Assembly (NCBI GenBank): GCA_964462985.1
Contig: CAYXAA010000030.1
Location: 1-54,358 of the forward strand
Source of the DNA: CAYXAA01 sp964462985
GTDB taxonomy: Bacteria > Pseudomonadota > Alphaproteobacteria > Rhizobiales > Stappiaceae
Length of the DNA stretch: 54,358 bases
Direction: 5' to 3'
The notes under the pieces are model-generated. The model searched no databases and had not been told where the DNA came from. It worked only from the letters and a program-made list of their open reading frames with translations. Shown piece after piece: positions 1 to 8,029 of the stretch; within the stretch, counting starts at the first letter, position 1; each line of letters begins with the position of its first letter. Position numbers and translations under genes: made by a program.

Positions 1-1
1 G

Positions 2-1258
2 AAGCGCGACCATCGCCGGCTCGGCCGCGAGATGGACCTGTTCCACTTCCAGGAAGAGGGTCCGGGCGTGGTGTTCTGGCACCCAAAGGGCTGGACGCTG
101 TTCCAGTTGCTCGTCGCCTACATGCGGCGCCGGCTCGAGGCCGACTACGAGGAGGTCAACGCGCCGCAGGTGCTCGACACCTCGCTGTGGGAGACCTCCG
201 GTCACTGGGGCTGGTATAAGGAAAACATGTTCGCCGTTACCTGCGCCGATCCGGAGGCGGAGGACGAGCGCGTGTTCGCGCTGAAGCCGATGAACTGCCC
301 CGGCCATGTCCAGATCTTCAAGCACGGGCTGAAGAGCTACCGCGATCTGCCGCTCCGGCTCGCGGAGTTCGGCGCGGTGCACCGCTACGAGCCGTCGGGC
401 GCAATTCACGGCCTCATGCGGGTGCGCGGCTTCACTCAGGACGACGCCCACATCTTCTGTACCGAAGAGCAGATGGCCGAGGAGTGCCTGAAGATCAACG
501 ACCTGATCCTCTCGGTCTACGAGGACTTCGGCTTTCACGAAATCGTCGTGAAGCTGTCGACCCGTCCGGAAAAGCGCGTCGGCACCGATGCGATGTGGGA
601 TCATGCCGAGGCGGTGATGCTGGACGTGCTGAAGAAGATCGAGGCGCAGTCAGGCAATCGGATCAAGATCGGTATCCTCGAAGGGGAGGGCGCGTTCTAC
701 GGTCCGAAGTTCGAGTACACGCTGCGTGATGCGATCGGGCGCGAATGGCAGTGCGGCACGACCCAGGTCGACTTCAACCTGCCGGAGCGCTTCGGTGCCT
801 TCTACGTCGACAGCGACGGCGAGAAGAAGACGCCGGTGATGATTCACCGCGCGATCTGCGGTTCGATGGAGCGGTTTCTCGGGATCCTGATCGAGAACTT
901 CGCCGGTCATTTCCCGTTGTGGCTGGCGCCGCTGCAGGTCGTGGTGGCGACCATCACCTCCGAGGCGGACGACTACGCCCGGTCGGTCCATGCCGCCCTG
1001 AAGAAGGCAGGCCTGAGGGCCGAGCTCGACCTGCGCAACGAGAAGATCAACTACAAGGTCCGCGAGCATTCGCTGGCCAAGGTTCCGGTCATCCTCGTCT
1101 GCGGCAAGCGCGAGGCCGAGGAGCGCACCGTCAACATCCGCCGGCTCGGCTCCCAGCAGCAGCAGGCGCTGACCCTCGATCAGGCGGTGGCGGCGCTTTC
1201 AGAGGAGGCGGTGGCCCCGGATATGAAGCAGGCGGCTGCGGCCGGCGCCGCCGCCTGA
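2..1258 (+). CDS. thrS: Threonyl-tRNA synthetase, 3' part (5' end outside window)
   Basis: Class II aminoacyl-tRNA synthetase that charges tRNA-Thr in the cytoplasm. The reading frame is open from the window edge and begins with KRDHRRLGREMDLFHFQEE, the junction into the ThrRS catalytic core, so the TGS and editing domains lie upstream. The visible part holds the motif 2 region (HRYEPSGAIHGLMRVRGFTQDDAHIF), motif 3 (TPVMIHRAICGSMERFLGIL) and the anticodon-binding domain starting near PLWLAPLQVVVATI. The C-terminus ends in an Ala-rich tail (QAAAAGAAA). The first in-window ATG (position 32) is an internal methionine and not the start. Identity is very secure; only truncation by the window limits it. 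Confidence 0.97.
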   Translation, partial: KRDHRRLGREMDLFHFQEEGPGVVFWHPKGWTLFQLLVAYMRRRLEADYEEVNAPQVLDTSLWETSGHWGWYKENMFAVTCADPEAEDERVFALKPMNCPGHVQIFKHGLKSYRDLPLRLAEFGAVHRYEPSGAIHGLMRVRGFTQDDAHIFCTEEQMAEECLKINDLILSVYEDFGFHEIVVKLSTRPEKRVGTDAMWDHAEAVMLDVLKKIEAQSGNRIKIGILEGEGAFYGPKFEYTLRDAIGREWQCGTTQVDFNLPERFGAFYVDSDGEKKTPVMIHRAICGSMERFLGILIENFAGHFPLWLAPLQVVVATITSEADDYARSVHAALKKAGLRAELDLRNEKINYKVREHSLAKVPVILVCGKREAEERTVNIRRLGSQQQQALTLDQAVAALSEEAVAPDMKQAAAAGAAA

Positions 1259-1286
1259 GCTCGATACGAGGGGCGGCTCGCATCCC

Positions 1287-1315
1287 AGGACGGGCCGTCC
1301 TCTTGTCCTTTCATC
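1287..1315 (+). terminator. Weak terminator-like hairpin after thrS
   Basis: A 6-bp perfect stem, AGGACG / CGTCCT with a GGC loop (1287-1301), lies 28 nt after the thrS stop and is followed by the pyrimidine-rich CTTGTCCTTTC. The T-run is interrupted, so this is only a candidate intrinsic terminator. Confidence 0.35.
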
Positions 1316-1379
1316 ACAATGTCACACGGCGGGCGCTAATTGCGCATTTGTCCGAAAGCGCCCACCGGCAGAACAAGTC

Positions 1380-2222
1380 TTGCACCACGCCGCATTCAGC
1401 TACGCGAATCCCGAGCACCCGCGCTTAAAGCGCTGGATCATCCGCACGGTCGAGGGTCTGTCGGGCCGCCGGCAGTTGCTCGCCCTCTACGACACCTGGA
1501 AGACTGCGATTGTCGGCCAGTCGCAGTGGGTCTGGAGCGACCTGCTCGCGCTCATTAACCTCAAGGTGGATCTTTCAACCGGCGACTGGCCGCCGAAGAA
1601 CCTGCCCGACGGGCCACTGGTGATGATTGCCAACCATCCGTTCGGCATCGGGGACGGCCTGGCAGTCCTGTCGCTCGCCGAGCAACTCGGCCGGCCCTAC
1701 CGGATCCTGATCAACAACGAACTGCTTAAGGTGCCGGAGGTCCGGCCCTATTCGCTGCCGGTCGATTTCGAAGAGACCGAGGCGGCGCTGCGCAACAACA
1801 TGAAGATGCGCGCCGAGGCGCTGGAGCTTTTGAAGGATGGCGTGACTATCATCGTCTTTCCCGGCGGCGGTGTTGCCACCGCGCGGCGGCCGTTCGGCCG
1901 TGCCGAAGAACTGCCGTGGAAGACCTTCGCCGCCAAGATGATTCGCTCGTCACGGGCGACCGTGCTGCCGTTGTTTTTCGAGGGCCAGAACTCGCCCCTA
2001 TTCCATTTTGTCTCGAGATTCTCCCTGACCCTGCGGCTCGCGCTTCTGGTGCGGGAGTTTCGACGCATCGTCGGTTCGGCCATCGCCGTACGGATCGGCG
2101 ATCCGATCTCTTACGATGAACTCGCGGTCCTCGGCGACCAAAAGGCGATGATCGAGCACCTGCAGCATCGGGTGTTGTCACTCGCCCCGCCGCGGCGGCG
2201 CGGCCGGAAAGTCGGGTGCTGA
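1380..2222 (+). CDS. Lysophospholipid acyltransferase-like protein
   Basis: 280 aa, probably a membrane-associated acyltransferase of the PlsC/OlsA-like superfamily that uses acyl-CoA or acyl-ACP. The key motif is NHPFGIGDG near residue 81 (the HPFG type of the H/D acyltransferase motif), followed by an FPGGG loop near residue 160, the usual third block that binds the acceptor phosphate. The only plausible start is TTG at 1380, with a poor ribosome-binding site; no ATG or GTG lies in frame upstream. Similar proteins occur in rhizobia as putative hemolysin/acyltransferase genes. The acceptor (lysophosphatidate, lyso-ornithine lipid or another) cannot be told from the sequence. Confidence 0.8.
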   Translation: MHHAAFSYANPEHPRLKRWIIRTVEGLSGRRQLLALYDTWKTAIVGQSQWVWSDLLALINLKVDLSTGDWPPKNLPDGPLVMIANHPFGIGDGLAVLSLAEQLGRPYRILINNELLKVPEVRPYSLPVDFEETEAALRNNMKMRAEALELLKDGVTIIVFPGGGVATARRPFGRAEELPWKTFAAKMIRSSRATVLPLFFEGQNSPLFHFVSRFSLTLRLALLVREFRRIVGSAIAVRIGDPISYDELAVLGDQKAMIEHLQHRVLSLAPPRRRGRKVGC

Positions 2223-2273
2223 TCGCCAAGGACGGTACCCGGAACAAGTGCGTTTGTGGCTCGTTGGCCGGGC

Positions 2274-2699
2274 ATGCGGTTCCTCGCGATCATCTTGACC
2301 GGGCTGGCGCTCGTCGCTCCCGCGGCGCACGCATTCGAATTGCTGAACAAGATCGGGTTGCCGCGGGAAGAGTATTTCACCGTGCAGCAGATCTATAGCG
2401 GGTGGTGGATCGTCGGGCTTCTGCTTCCGCTCGCGCTCTTGGCGAACATGGGGAACGCCGTGTCCTTGAGGCGGGACGTGACTGCAATGGGGCTGTCGAT
2501 CGCAGCCGCTGTGCTGATCGCCCTGAACCTGATCATCTTTGTGGTTTTCACGCAGCCCGCGAACGCGGCCACGCAGAATTGGGCGGTCCAGCCCGACGAC
2601 TGGAAAGCCCTTCGTAGCCAGTGGGAGTACTCTCACGCCGTCAATGCCGGCGTGACCTTCCTCGCCTTCTGCTGCGCCACGCTCGCGTCCCTGCGATAG
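2274..2699 (+). CDS. Small four-helix membrane protein (possibly DUF1772-like)
   Basis: About 141 aa. It starts with a hydrophobic segment (residues 3-20, ending APAAHA), which could be a signal peptide or first helix. Three more hydrophobic stretches follow, near residues 41-58, 72-92 and the C-terminus. The WEYSHAVNAGVTFLAF ending resembles the W-x-HA-x-N/R pattern of DUF1772/anthrone oxygenase-like membrane proteins, but this is by eye only. I prefer ATG 2274, because it places the hydrophobic segment at the N-terminus; an in-frame GTG at 2256 is the alternative. It follows the acyltransferase by about 50 nt on the same strand and may be co-transcribed. No function is assigned. Confidence 0.6.
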   Translation: MRFLAIILTGLALVAPAAHAFELLNKIGLPREEYFTVQQIYSGWWIVGLLLPLALLANMGNAVSLRRDVTAMGLSIAAAVLIALNLIIFVVFTQPANAATQNWAVQPDDWKALRSQWEYSHAVNAGVTFLAFCCATLASLR

Positions 2700-2724
2700 G
2701 ACGCGGTGTCTTCGGCGAAAGCTC

Positions 2725-3738
2725 TCAATTATCCTTTCGCGCCAGCACCTCGACTTCGCGATGCTGGCCGCCCTCGACGGTGAAGTCGCGGCTGAACAGC
2801 TCGCCGTGGTTCTTTGCGACGACCTGATAATCGCCGGAGGCCAGCACAAAGGTCGGGAAGGCGCCGTTGCCCTCGACCACGACATCGCCCGACGGGGTCG
2901 TGACCGACCAGGCGGTGTCGGCGAGCGCCTCGCCGCCTTCCTGGTTGACGAGCTTGAGCGTGATGTTCGCGGCGTTGTGGTAGAGCGTCGCCTCTGTCAG
3001 CTTCCCCGGCTCGATCCGGATGTCGGCGCGAACCACCGCATTCACGGAGCCGTAGCGACTGACGACGTGGTAGGTGTCGGCATTGAGACGCACGATGCTG
3101 CCGGGGCGCACATTGGCGGCGACGAGGCGTCGCTCGCCCGTGTTGTCGAAGGTGGTGTCGTAGATGTCGAACAGAACCGCATCCATCGGCAACGGCATGT
3201 CCTGCGACAGCTCGGCATCCAGCTTCACGCCGCCCGCGTTCAGGACCACCGTCTGGCTCTTAACGCCGGGCCGCACCACGACCCGGGTCGTGGTCCCGGC
3301 GTGTCCGAAGGAGGTGTGGACGAGATAGGTGCCGGGATCGAGCCGGAACTCCGCGTCACCGCCGGCGGCGGTGGCGACAAGGTCGAGCTTGCCCTGGGTG
3401 TTGATCGTCTCGGAATAGACCCGCCAGACCAGGCCGCTCGACAGCGGCTCGCCTTCCTCGGTCAGCTTGGCCACCATGTAGAGCACGCCTTCCGTGCCGG
3501 TGTCGGGCAGGCCCGTGCCCAGAGGCGCGGCCGGAGCATAGGGCATAGCGCTCGGCGGCAGGTCTTCCATGACGCCACCTTCCAGCAGCGCTCCGAGCGG
3601 TGGCGCAGAGGTGGCGGCCTCCACTGAAGGCTTGGGTTTGGGAAGTACAATCTCCTCGGCGGCGGCAGGCGACAGCAGGGCGGCGGCGAAGACGACAGGC
3701 AGGATCCAGCGAGCGATGGCTCCGACCGTTGACCTCAT
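2725..3738 (-). CDS. Secreted repeat protein, three tandem beta-sandwich-like units
   Basis: 337 aa with a clear signal peptide: a hydrophobic run WILPVVFAAALLSPAAA with likely cleavage after AAA before EEIVL near residue 27. After a Pro-rich stretch (30-75), the chain seems to hold three related units of about 80-85 residues. Each ends in a similar pattern: LDPGTYLVHTSFGHA, LNADTYHVVSRYGSVNA and LASGDYQVVAKNHGELF. The alternating hydrophobic pattern suggests carboxypeptidase-regulatory or SpaA-like beta-sandwiches in the periplasm or at the cell surface. An AGGAG site just upstream of ATG 3738 supports the start. No family name is offered; the product is hypothetical but surely a real gene. 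Confidence 0.75.
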   Translation of the reverse strand: MRSTVGAIARWILPVVFAAALLSPAAAEEIVLPKPKPSVEAATSAPPLGALLEGGVMEDLPPSAMPYAPAAPLGTGLPDTGTEGVLYMVAKLTEEGEPLSSGLVWRVYSETINTQGKLDLVATAAGGDAEFRLDPGTYLVHTSFGHAGTTTRVVVRPGVKSQTVVLNAGGVKLDAELSQDMPLPMDAVLFDIYDTTFDNTGERRLVAANVRPGSIVRLNADTYHVVSRYGSVNAVVRADIRIEPGKLTEATLYHNAANITLKLVNQEGGEALADTAWSVTTPSGDVVVEGNGAFPTFVLASGDYQVVAKNHGELFSRDFTVEGGQHREVEVLARKDN

Positions 3739-3922
3739 TCCGGGCTCCTTCCGCGTCCCTCCCCAGACGGCAGCAACCGGCTGGACTCAGAGTCTCTTTT
3801 CATTCCTGGTGTTGAAGACCGCAAAACTGGGGCTTTTTCAAGTCTTAATGCAGCCGGCCTGCCCGGACGTGGACTTCGCTGCCGAAGGCCCCGGTCTGTC
3901 GCGGCGGCGTTGACGGGGCGGA

Positions 3923-3950
3923 TTGACACCGCCCCCGTCTTCGCTACCTG
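3923..3950 (+). promoter_or_regulatory. Candidate sigma-70 promoter for the nitroreductase gene
   Basis: A perfect -35 TTGACA (3923-3928), a 16-nt spacer and a -10-like TACCTG (3945-3950) lie about 84 nt before ATG 4034. The -35 is exact and the -10 is weak. This 295-bp divergent gap also carries the promoter of the opposite-strand secreted protein, which I could not place. Confidence 0.45.
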
Positions 3951-4033
3951 TGGAGGGAGCCAGCTCAGCCAAGTCGGCGCCGGATCTAGGGCGCCGTATG
4001 CTTCATCATCCCTCACGACCGACGGACCCTTTC

Positions 4034-4618
4034 ATGTTGCTTCAGGAAAACGCCGCCCTCGACCTGCTCCTGACCCGGCGTTCGCAGCCGGCGCACACCC
4101 TGGTCGATCCGGCGCCGGACGCCGGTGCGCTGGAGACCATTTTGACGGCGGCGGTACGGGTGCCCGACCATGGCAAGCTTGCTCCGTGGCGCTTTATCAC
4201 CGTTCTCGGTGCGGCCCGCGCGGTGCTTGGCGAGCGGCTTACCGCGATTATCGAGGCCAAAGACGGACCACTCGATCCGTCGCGCCGCGACCAGGAGCTG
4301 GCCCGCTTTGCCAGGGCCCCGCTGGTCGTCATCGTCGTCAGCTGTGCGTCGGAGCATCCCAAGATCCCGGTCTGGGAGCAGGAGCTTTCGGCCGGCGCCG
4401 TGTGCATGAACCTGCTCCATGCTGCCCAGGCCATGGGCTTTGCCGGGCAGTGGCTGACAGGATGGCCGGCCTATGACGCCGAAGCGCTCGGCATCCTTGG
4501 TGTCCGCGCCGGTGAGCGGGTGGCCGGCTTCGTTCACTTGGGCACGGCGAGCCAGCCGCCGGTCGAGCGGCCGCGGCCACAGGTTGCCGAACTCGTCACC
4601 GAATGGCACGGAGCGTGA
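4034..4618 (+). CDS. Nitroreductase family protein, YdjA-like
   Basis: 194 aa from ATG 4034, the usual size for the small FMN-dependent nitroreductases related to YdjA. Family signs are the N-terminal LLLTRRS, the flavin-contact segment VPDHGKLAPWRF, and GAVCMNLLHAAQAMGFAGQWLTGW in the C-terminal half. It likely reduces nitro or quinone-type compounds with NAD(P)H in the cytoplasm; the physiological substrate is unknown. The frame is open back to 3923, but the upstream residues do not look like the family. The flavin reductase-like gene starts 7 nt downstream, so the two probably form an operon. Confidence 0.88.
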   Translation: MLLQENAALDLLLTRRSQPAHTLVDPAPDAGALETILTAAVRVPDHGKLAPWRFITVLGAARAVLGERLTAIIEAKDGPLDPSRRDQELARFARAPLVVIVVSCASEHPKIPVWEQELSAGAVCMNLLHAAQAMGFAGQWLTGWPAYDAEALGILGVRAGERVAGFVHLGTASQPPVERPRPQVAELVTEWHGA

Positions 4619-4625
4619 GGTCCCA

Positions 4626-5228
4626 ATGTTTTACGAAACCGCCAACAACGACCACGGCCTGCCGCACAACCCCTTCAAGGCGATCGTGGCGCCGCGGCCG
4701 ATCGGCTGGATCTCGACCGCTGATCGCGAGGGCCGCACCAATCTCGCGCCCTACAGTTTCTTCAATGCCGTCTGCGACCGGCCACCGATGGTGATGTTCT
4801 CCTCCAGCGGCCGCAAGGACTCGCTGAAAAACATCGAGGCGACGGGGGAGTTCGTCTGCAACCTCGCAAGCTACGATCTCCGTGAGCAGATGAATCGGAG
4901 TTCAGCGGACTTCGAACACGGAATCTCGGAATTCTCCGAAGCCGGCCTGGCGGCGGCGCCGTCGCGACTGGTCAAGCCGCCGCGCGTCGCCGAGGCGTTG
5001 GCGGCGCTGGAGTGTCGCTGCCTCCAGGTCATCCGGCCGGTCGATATCCACGGCCGGGCCGCTGACAACTGGATCGTGCTCGGCCAGGTGGTCGGGGTAC
5101 ACATCGACGAGCGGGCAATTGTCGACGGACGTTTCGACGTCACCTTCGCCCGGCCGCTGTCGCGCCTCGGTTACATGGACTACGCCGTTGTCGACGCCGT
5201 GTTTCCGATGGTGCGGCCCAAGGCGTGA
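4626..5228 (+). CDS. Flavin reductase-like FMN-binding protein
   Basis: 200 aa of the FMN-binding split-barrel (flavin reductase-like) family. The N-terminal block APRPIGWISTADREGRTNLAPYSFFNAV and the segment PPMVMFSSSGRKDSLKNI are typical of the family and form the FMN site. The start at ATG 4626 is 7 nt after the nitroreductase stop and follows GTGAGG, a plausible ribosome-binding site. Members reduce flavin or bind FMN in oxidoreductase systems. The pairing with a nitroreductase suggests shared flavin chemistry, but no substrate can be named. Confidence 0.88.
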   Translation: MFYETANNDHGLPHNPFKAIVAPRPIGWISTADREGRTNLAPYSFFNAVCDRPPMVMFSSSGRKDSLKNIEATGEFVCNLASYDLREQMNRSSADFEHGISEFSEAGLAAAPSRLVKPPRVAEALAALECRCLQVIRPVDIHGRAADNWIVLGQVVGVHIDERAIVDGRFDVTFARPLSRLGYMDYAVVDAVFPMVRPKA

Positions 5229-5261
5229 GGCCCGGAGCTCTCCGCTGGAGATAGCTGCAGT

Positions 5262-6143
5262 TCACTCTCGCCGCGCGGCCAGCGCCCGAGCCAGCACCTT
5301 CTCGGCGCGGCGCAGGTGCGGGCGGTCGAGCATCTCGCCGTCGAGGCCGATGACGCCGGCGGAGCCGGCGGCCGCGAAGGCGTCGACGATGCGCTGGGCC
5401 TTGGCCGTTTCCTCTGCGGTCGGGGTGAAGACCTCGTTGATCACTGGAACCTGGGCCGGGTGGATCGCCAGCTTCGCCGTGAAGCCGTCGCGAAGAGCCT
5501 CGGCCGACTCGCGGCGCAGACCCTCCAGGTCACGGAAGCTGGTGAAGACGGTATCGACAGGCGCCGCCCCGGCCGCGACCGCTCCGAACAGGCAGAGCGA
5601 TCGGGCGAGACGGTAGGGTTCGGTGAAGAGCCCATTGTCATCCCGGTTGGCGAGGGCGCCCAGGTCGGCCGAAAGGTCCTCCGCCCCCCAGGTCAGCCCG
5701 ACGAGGCGCGGTGACGCGTTCTGATAGCTGCCGAGCCCGAACAGCGCCGCGGCCGTTTCGGTCGCCACCGCGACGATCTCCGTTGCGCCATCGCTGAGCC
5801 CGTTGACGGCCTCGTGGACGGAGATTTTGGCAGAAAGCTGGGTAACACTGGCGCCCGATTGCGACTTCGGCAGCATGATGCCGTCCGGACCGGACGGCAT
5901 CACGGAAGTAAGGTCATCGTCGGCGAGCCCGGTGTCGAGCGCGTTGATCCGGACGAAGAGGCGCGGGCGGTCCTTTGTGTCGCGGTGGGCGGCAAGAAAC
6001 TCGCCGGCCAGCTTACGCGCCGCGTCTTTTGCATCTGGCGAGACGGAATCTTCGAGGTCGATGAGCAGGACGTCGGCTCCGGAGGCCAGTCCCTTCTCCA
6101 GCTTTCGCGGGCTATCGCCCGGCACGAACAGCAGCGAGCGCAT
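5262..6143 (-). CDS. HpcH/HpaI (CitE-like) CoA-ester lyase
   Basis: 293 aa from ATG 6143 (MRSLLFVPGDSPRKLEKGL), a TIM-barrel lyase of the CitE/malyl-CoA lyase group that makes or cleaves hydroxyacyl-CoA esters with a divalent metal. Seen motifs are LLIDLEDSV (metal-binding acidic cluster), RLFVRIN, IMLPKS, a VAVATETAAALF block and LTWGAEDLSADLGA. A longer in-frame start at 6191 would add 16 unlike residues, so it was not used. The gene lies 2 nt after the MaoC dehydratase stop on the same strand, a clear operon. Candidate roles are malyl-, methylmalyl- or citramalyl-CoA cleavage; the sequence does not decide between them. Confidence 0.88.
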   Translation of the reverse strand: MRSLLFVPGDSPRKLEKGLASGADVLLIDLEDSVSPDAKDAARKLAGEFLAAHRDTKDRPRLFVRINALDTGLADDDLTSVMPSGPDGIMLPKSQSGASVTQLSAKISVHEAVNGLSDGATEIVAVATETAAALFGLGSYQNASPRLVGLTWGAEDLSADLGALANRDDNGLFTEPYRLARSLCLFGAVAAGAAPVDTVFTSFRDLEGLRRESAEALRDGFTAKLAIHPAQVPVINEVFTPTAEETAKAQRIVDAFAAAGSAGVIGLDGEMLDRPHLRRAEKVLARALAARRE

Positions 6144-6145
6144 TT

Positions 6146-6607
6146 TCAGCCTCCCGGGATCTTGCGGCGCATGAAGGCCTGGCGCCGGCATATGGCGACG
6201 AGGATGTCGTGCTGGTTGAAAGCTTTGTGTTCAAACTCGACGATACCGGCATCGGGGCGCGACTTCGATTCGCGTTTTGCAACGACATCTGTCGTGCAGT
6301 GCACGGTGTCGCCTTGGAACAGCGGGTGCGGAAAGCGGACGTCGGTCATGCCGAGGTTGGCGATGGTGGTGCCGAGTGTCGTGTCATTGACGGAAATGCC
6401 GATCATCAGCCCGAGCGTGAAGAGGCTGTTCATCAGCGGCTGGCCCCACTCGGTCTGTGTTTCGCAGAAATGCCGGTCGATGTGCAGCGGCTGCGGGTTG
6501 AGGGTCATGTTCGAGAACAGCATGTTGTCCATTTCCGTAACCGTTCGGGTCAGGCTATGGCGGAACACCTGTCCGATTTCGAAGTCTTCGAAATAGAGAC
6601 CCGGCAC
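6146..6607 (-). CDS. MaoC family (R)-hydratase/dehydratase
   Basis: 153 aa single hot-dog fold protein. It begins MPGLYFEDFEIGQVFRHSLT and carries the hydratase segment NMTLNPQPLHIDRHFCETQT followed by LMNSLFTLGLMIG, the usual active-site helix region of MaoC-type enoyl-CoA hydratases. It likely hydrates an enoyl-CoA such as a mesaconyl-CoA-type compound, giving the substrate for the lyase encoded 2 nt downstream. That pairing is the main reason to think of a hydratase-lyase step in organic acid breakdown; the exact CoA ester is inferred. Confidence 0.87.
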   Translation of the reverse strand: MPGLYFEDFEIGQVFRHSLTRTVTEMDNMLFSNMTLNPQPLHIDRHFCETQTEWGQPLMNSLFTLGLMIGISVNDTTLGTTIANLGMTDVRFPHPLFQGDTVHCTTDVVAKRESKSRPDAGIVEFEHKAFNQHDILVAICRRQAFMRRKIPGG

Positions 6608-6713
6608 TGCTTCCTCCCGGCTTTTCTTTGGCAGAAGACGCGAGATCCTGTCGCGAATCAGATCCGTGCATTAACGTTGTGATGAAAACGGTGCATTGGC
6701 GGCCGAGGTCGAA

Positions 6714-6729
6714 TTAAACATTTGTTAAC
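6714..6729 (+). promoter_or_regulatory. CtrA box (TTAA-N7-TTAAC), perfect match
   Basis: TTAA at 6714-6717, seven bases, then TTAAC at 6725-6729. This is an exact match to the consensus site of CtrA, the alphaproteobacterial cell-cycle regulator. It lies 58 nt before the transglycosylase start. A second, imperfect copy (TTAA-N7-CTAA) lies at 6746-6760. The pair suggests cell-cycle or motility-linked control of the downstream gene. Confidence 0.7.
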
Positions 6730-6787
6730 CATTCGGCGCCGACTGTTAACGAACCCCTAAATTTCTCGGAATCGGGGAGACAGGATC

Positions 6788-7885
6788 ATGAAGATAGCCG
6801 ATTCCGTGGGCGTGTCCGCGCGTATCGAGCAGGCTTTTCATACTGCGAGCGCCTCCACGGGAACGTCATTCGACTATCTCGTCAAGACCGCCCAGCGCGA
6901 GTCGGCCTTCGATGAGGACGCCAAGGCCCGGACGTCGAGCGCGTCAGGCCTGTTCCAGTTCATCGAGAGCACGTGGCTCGAGACCGTCAAGGAGGCGGGG
7001 CCGCAGCACGGGCTCGCCCATCTCGCCGATCACATCGAGCGCACCGCGAGCGGACGGTATCACGTTGCCGATCCCAAGATGAGACAGGAGATTCTTGCGC
7101 TGCGCGACAATGCCGAGGTCGCCTCGGTGATGGCTGGTGCATTGACGCAGAAGAATGCCGCCTATCTCCGGCAGCACCTTGGCCGCGACCCGAGCGACGG
7201 CGAGCTCTATATTGCGCACTTTCTCGGGGCGGCCGGTGCGCGCAAGCTGATCGAGATGGCGCACAGCAATCCCGACCAGTCCGCCTCCGCCGTATTCTCC
7301 CGGCAAGCCAGGGCGAACAAGTCGATCTTCTTCCACCGCGACGGTGCAGCGAAGTCCATGTCGGAGGTCTATGCGGGGCTGGTCTCGAAGCACAATGACA
7401 CGACCACCATGATCGCGCGCACCATGCGGCCCGAATTCTCGAAGGTTGCGGAGGTCGTGCCGGAGACGAAGCCGCTTGGTTCCGCCTCACCCACCGCGGT
7501 CGCCGATCTGTCGATGGGAGATCCAACCAACCACCGGGTGATGACGGCTTTTCGCGCGGCAGCCGAGGCGACTTCGCCGTTTCACGATCTGTTTCGCGAT
7601 AGCGCCGGCGGACGAACCAGCCTCAAAGCGTCGTTTCTCTCGTCCTTTTCGGTTCAGGAGGAGGCCGCGGAGCGTCTGCCAATGCCGGGGGCGGTCTCCG
7701 GATCGGGCGACACGAGCGAGGAAGCGAGAGAGCCGAGATCTGCGCGTTCGCAGCAGTCTGCTTCGTCCGGCGGCGCTGCCGGCAAAGATGGCGAGGCAAG
7801 GGTCGGCCGTCAGGCGATCGACCTGACCGCGTTCCTGCGCTATCGGCCGCGGCCGGAACAGAAGGATCTGCTGCCGCCTGCATGA
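6788..7885 (+). CDS. Lytic transglycosylase-like protein (SLT fold)
   Basis: 365 aa. Residues 25-180 look like a soluble lytic transglycosylase domain: the catalytic glutamate is probably E38 in AQRESAFDEDAKA, followed by SGLFQFIESTW (53-63), the conserved substrate-binding block. LYIAHFLGAAGARKLIEMA continues the helical fold. The enzyme would cleave peptidoglycan glycan strands. No signal peptide is evident, so export might use a flagellar or other route, as for some cytoplasm-exported hydrolases. The C-terminal half (200-365) is low in conserved features. An exact CtrA box upstream supports cell-cycle or flagellar regulation. Start ATG 6788 follows GGGGAGACAGG. Confidence 0.82.
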   Translation: MKIADSVGVSARIEQAFHTASASTGTSFDYLVKTAQRESAFDEDAKARTSSASGLFQFIESTWLETVKEAGPQHGLAHLADHIERTASGRYHVADPKMRQEILALRDNAEVASVMAGALTQKNAAYLRQHLGRDPSDGELYIAHFLGAAGARKLIEMAHSNPDQSASAVFSRQARANKSIFFHRDGAAKSMSEVYAGLVSKHNDTTTMIARTMRPEFSKVAEVVPETKPLGSASPTAVADLSMGDPTNHRVMTAFRAAAEATSPFHDLFRDSAGGRTSLKASFLSSFSVQEEAAERLPMPGAVSGSGDTSEEAREPRSARSQQSASSGGAAGKDGEARVGRQAIDLTAFLRYRPRPEQKDLLPPA

Positions 7886-7947
7886 CGAAGCGGGTTCGCT
7901 CGTGCTTGTGTCCGCATCCAGCCGGCGTCCAGAGCCTCCGATTATGG

Positions 7948-7963
7948 TGAACCGAACGTTAAG
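7948..7963 (+). promoter_or_regulatory. Imperfect CtrA-like box before the DUF2336 gene
   Basis: TGAA-N7-TTAAG with the seven-base spacing of CtrA sites, one mismatch in the left half and one after the right TTAA. It lies about 65 nt before ATG 8030. Weak alone, but the neighbouring gene has an exact box, so joint CtrA control is possible. Confidence 0.3.
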
Positions 7964-8029
7964 AGGTCGGGGATCATGATGGGTGGGTGCGGCCGGTTGG
8001 CCGCGGGGCGACGGGGCTGCGATCGCGCT

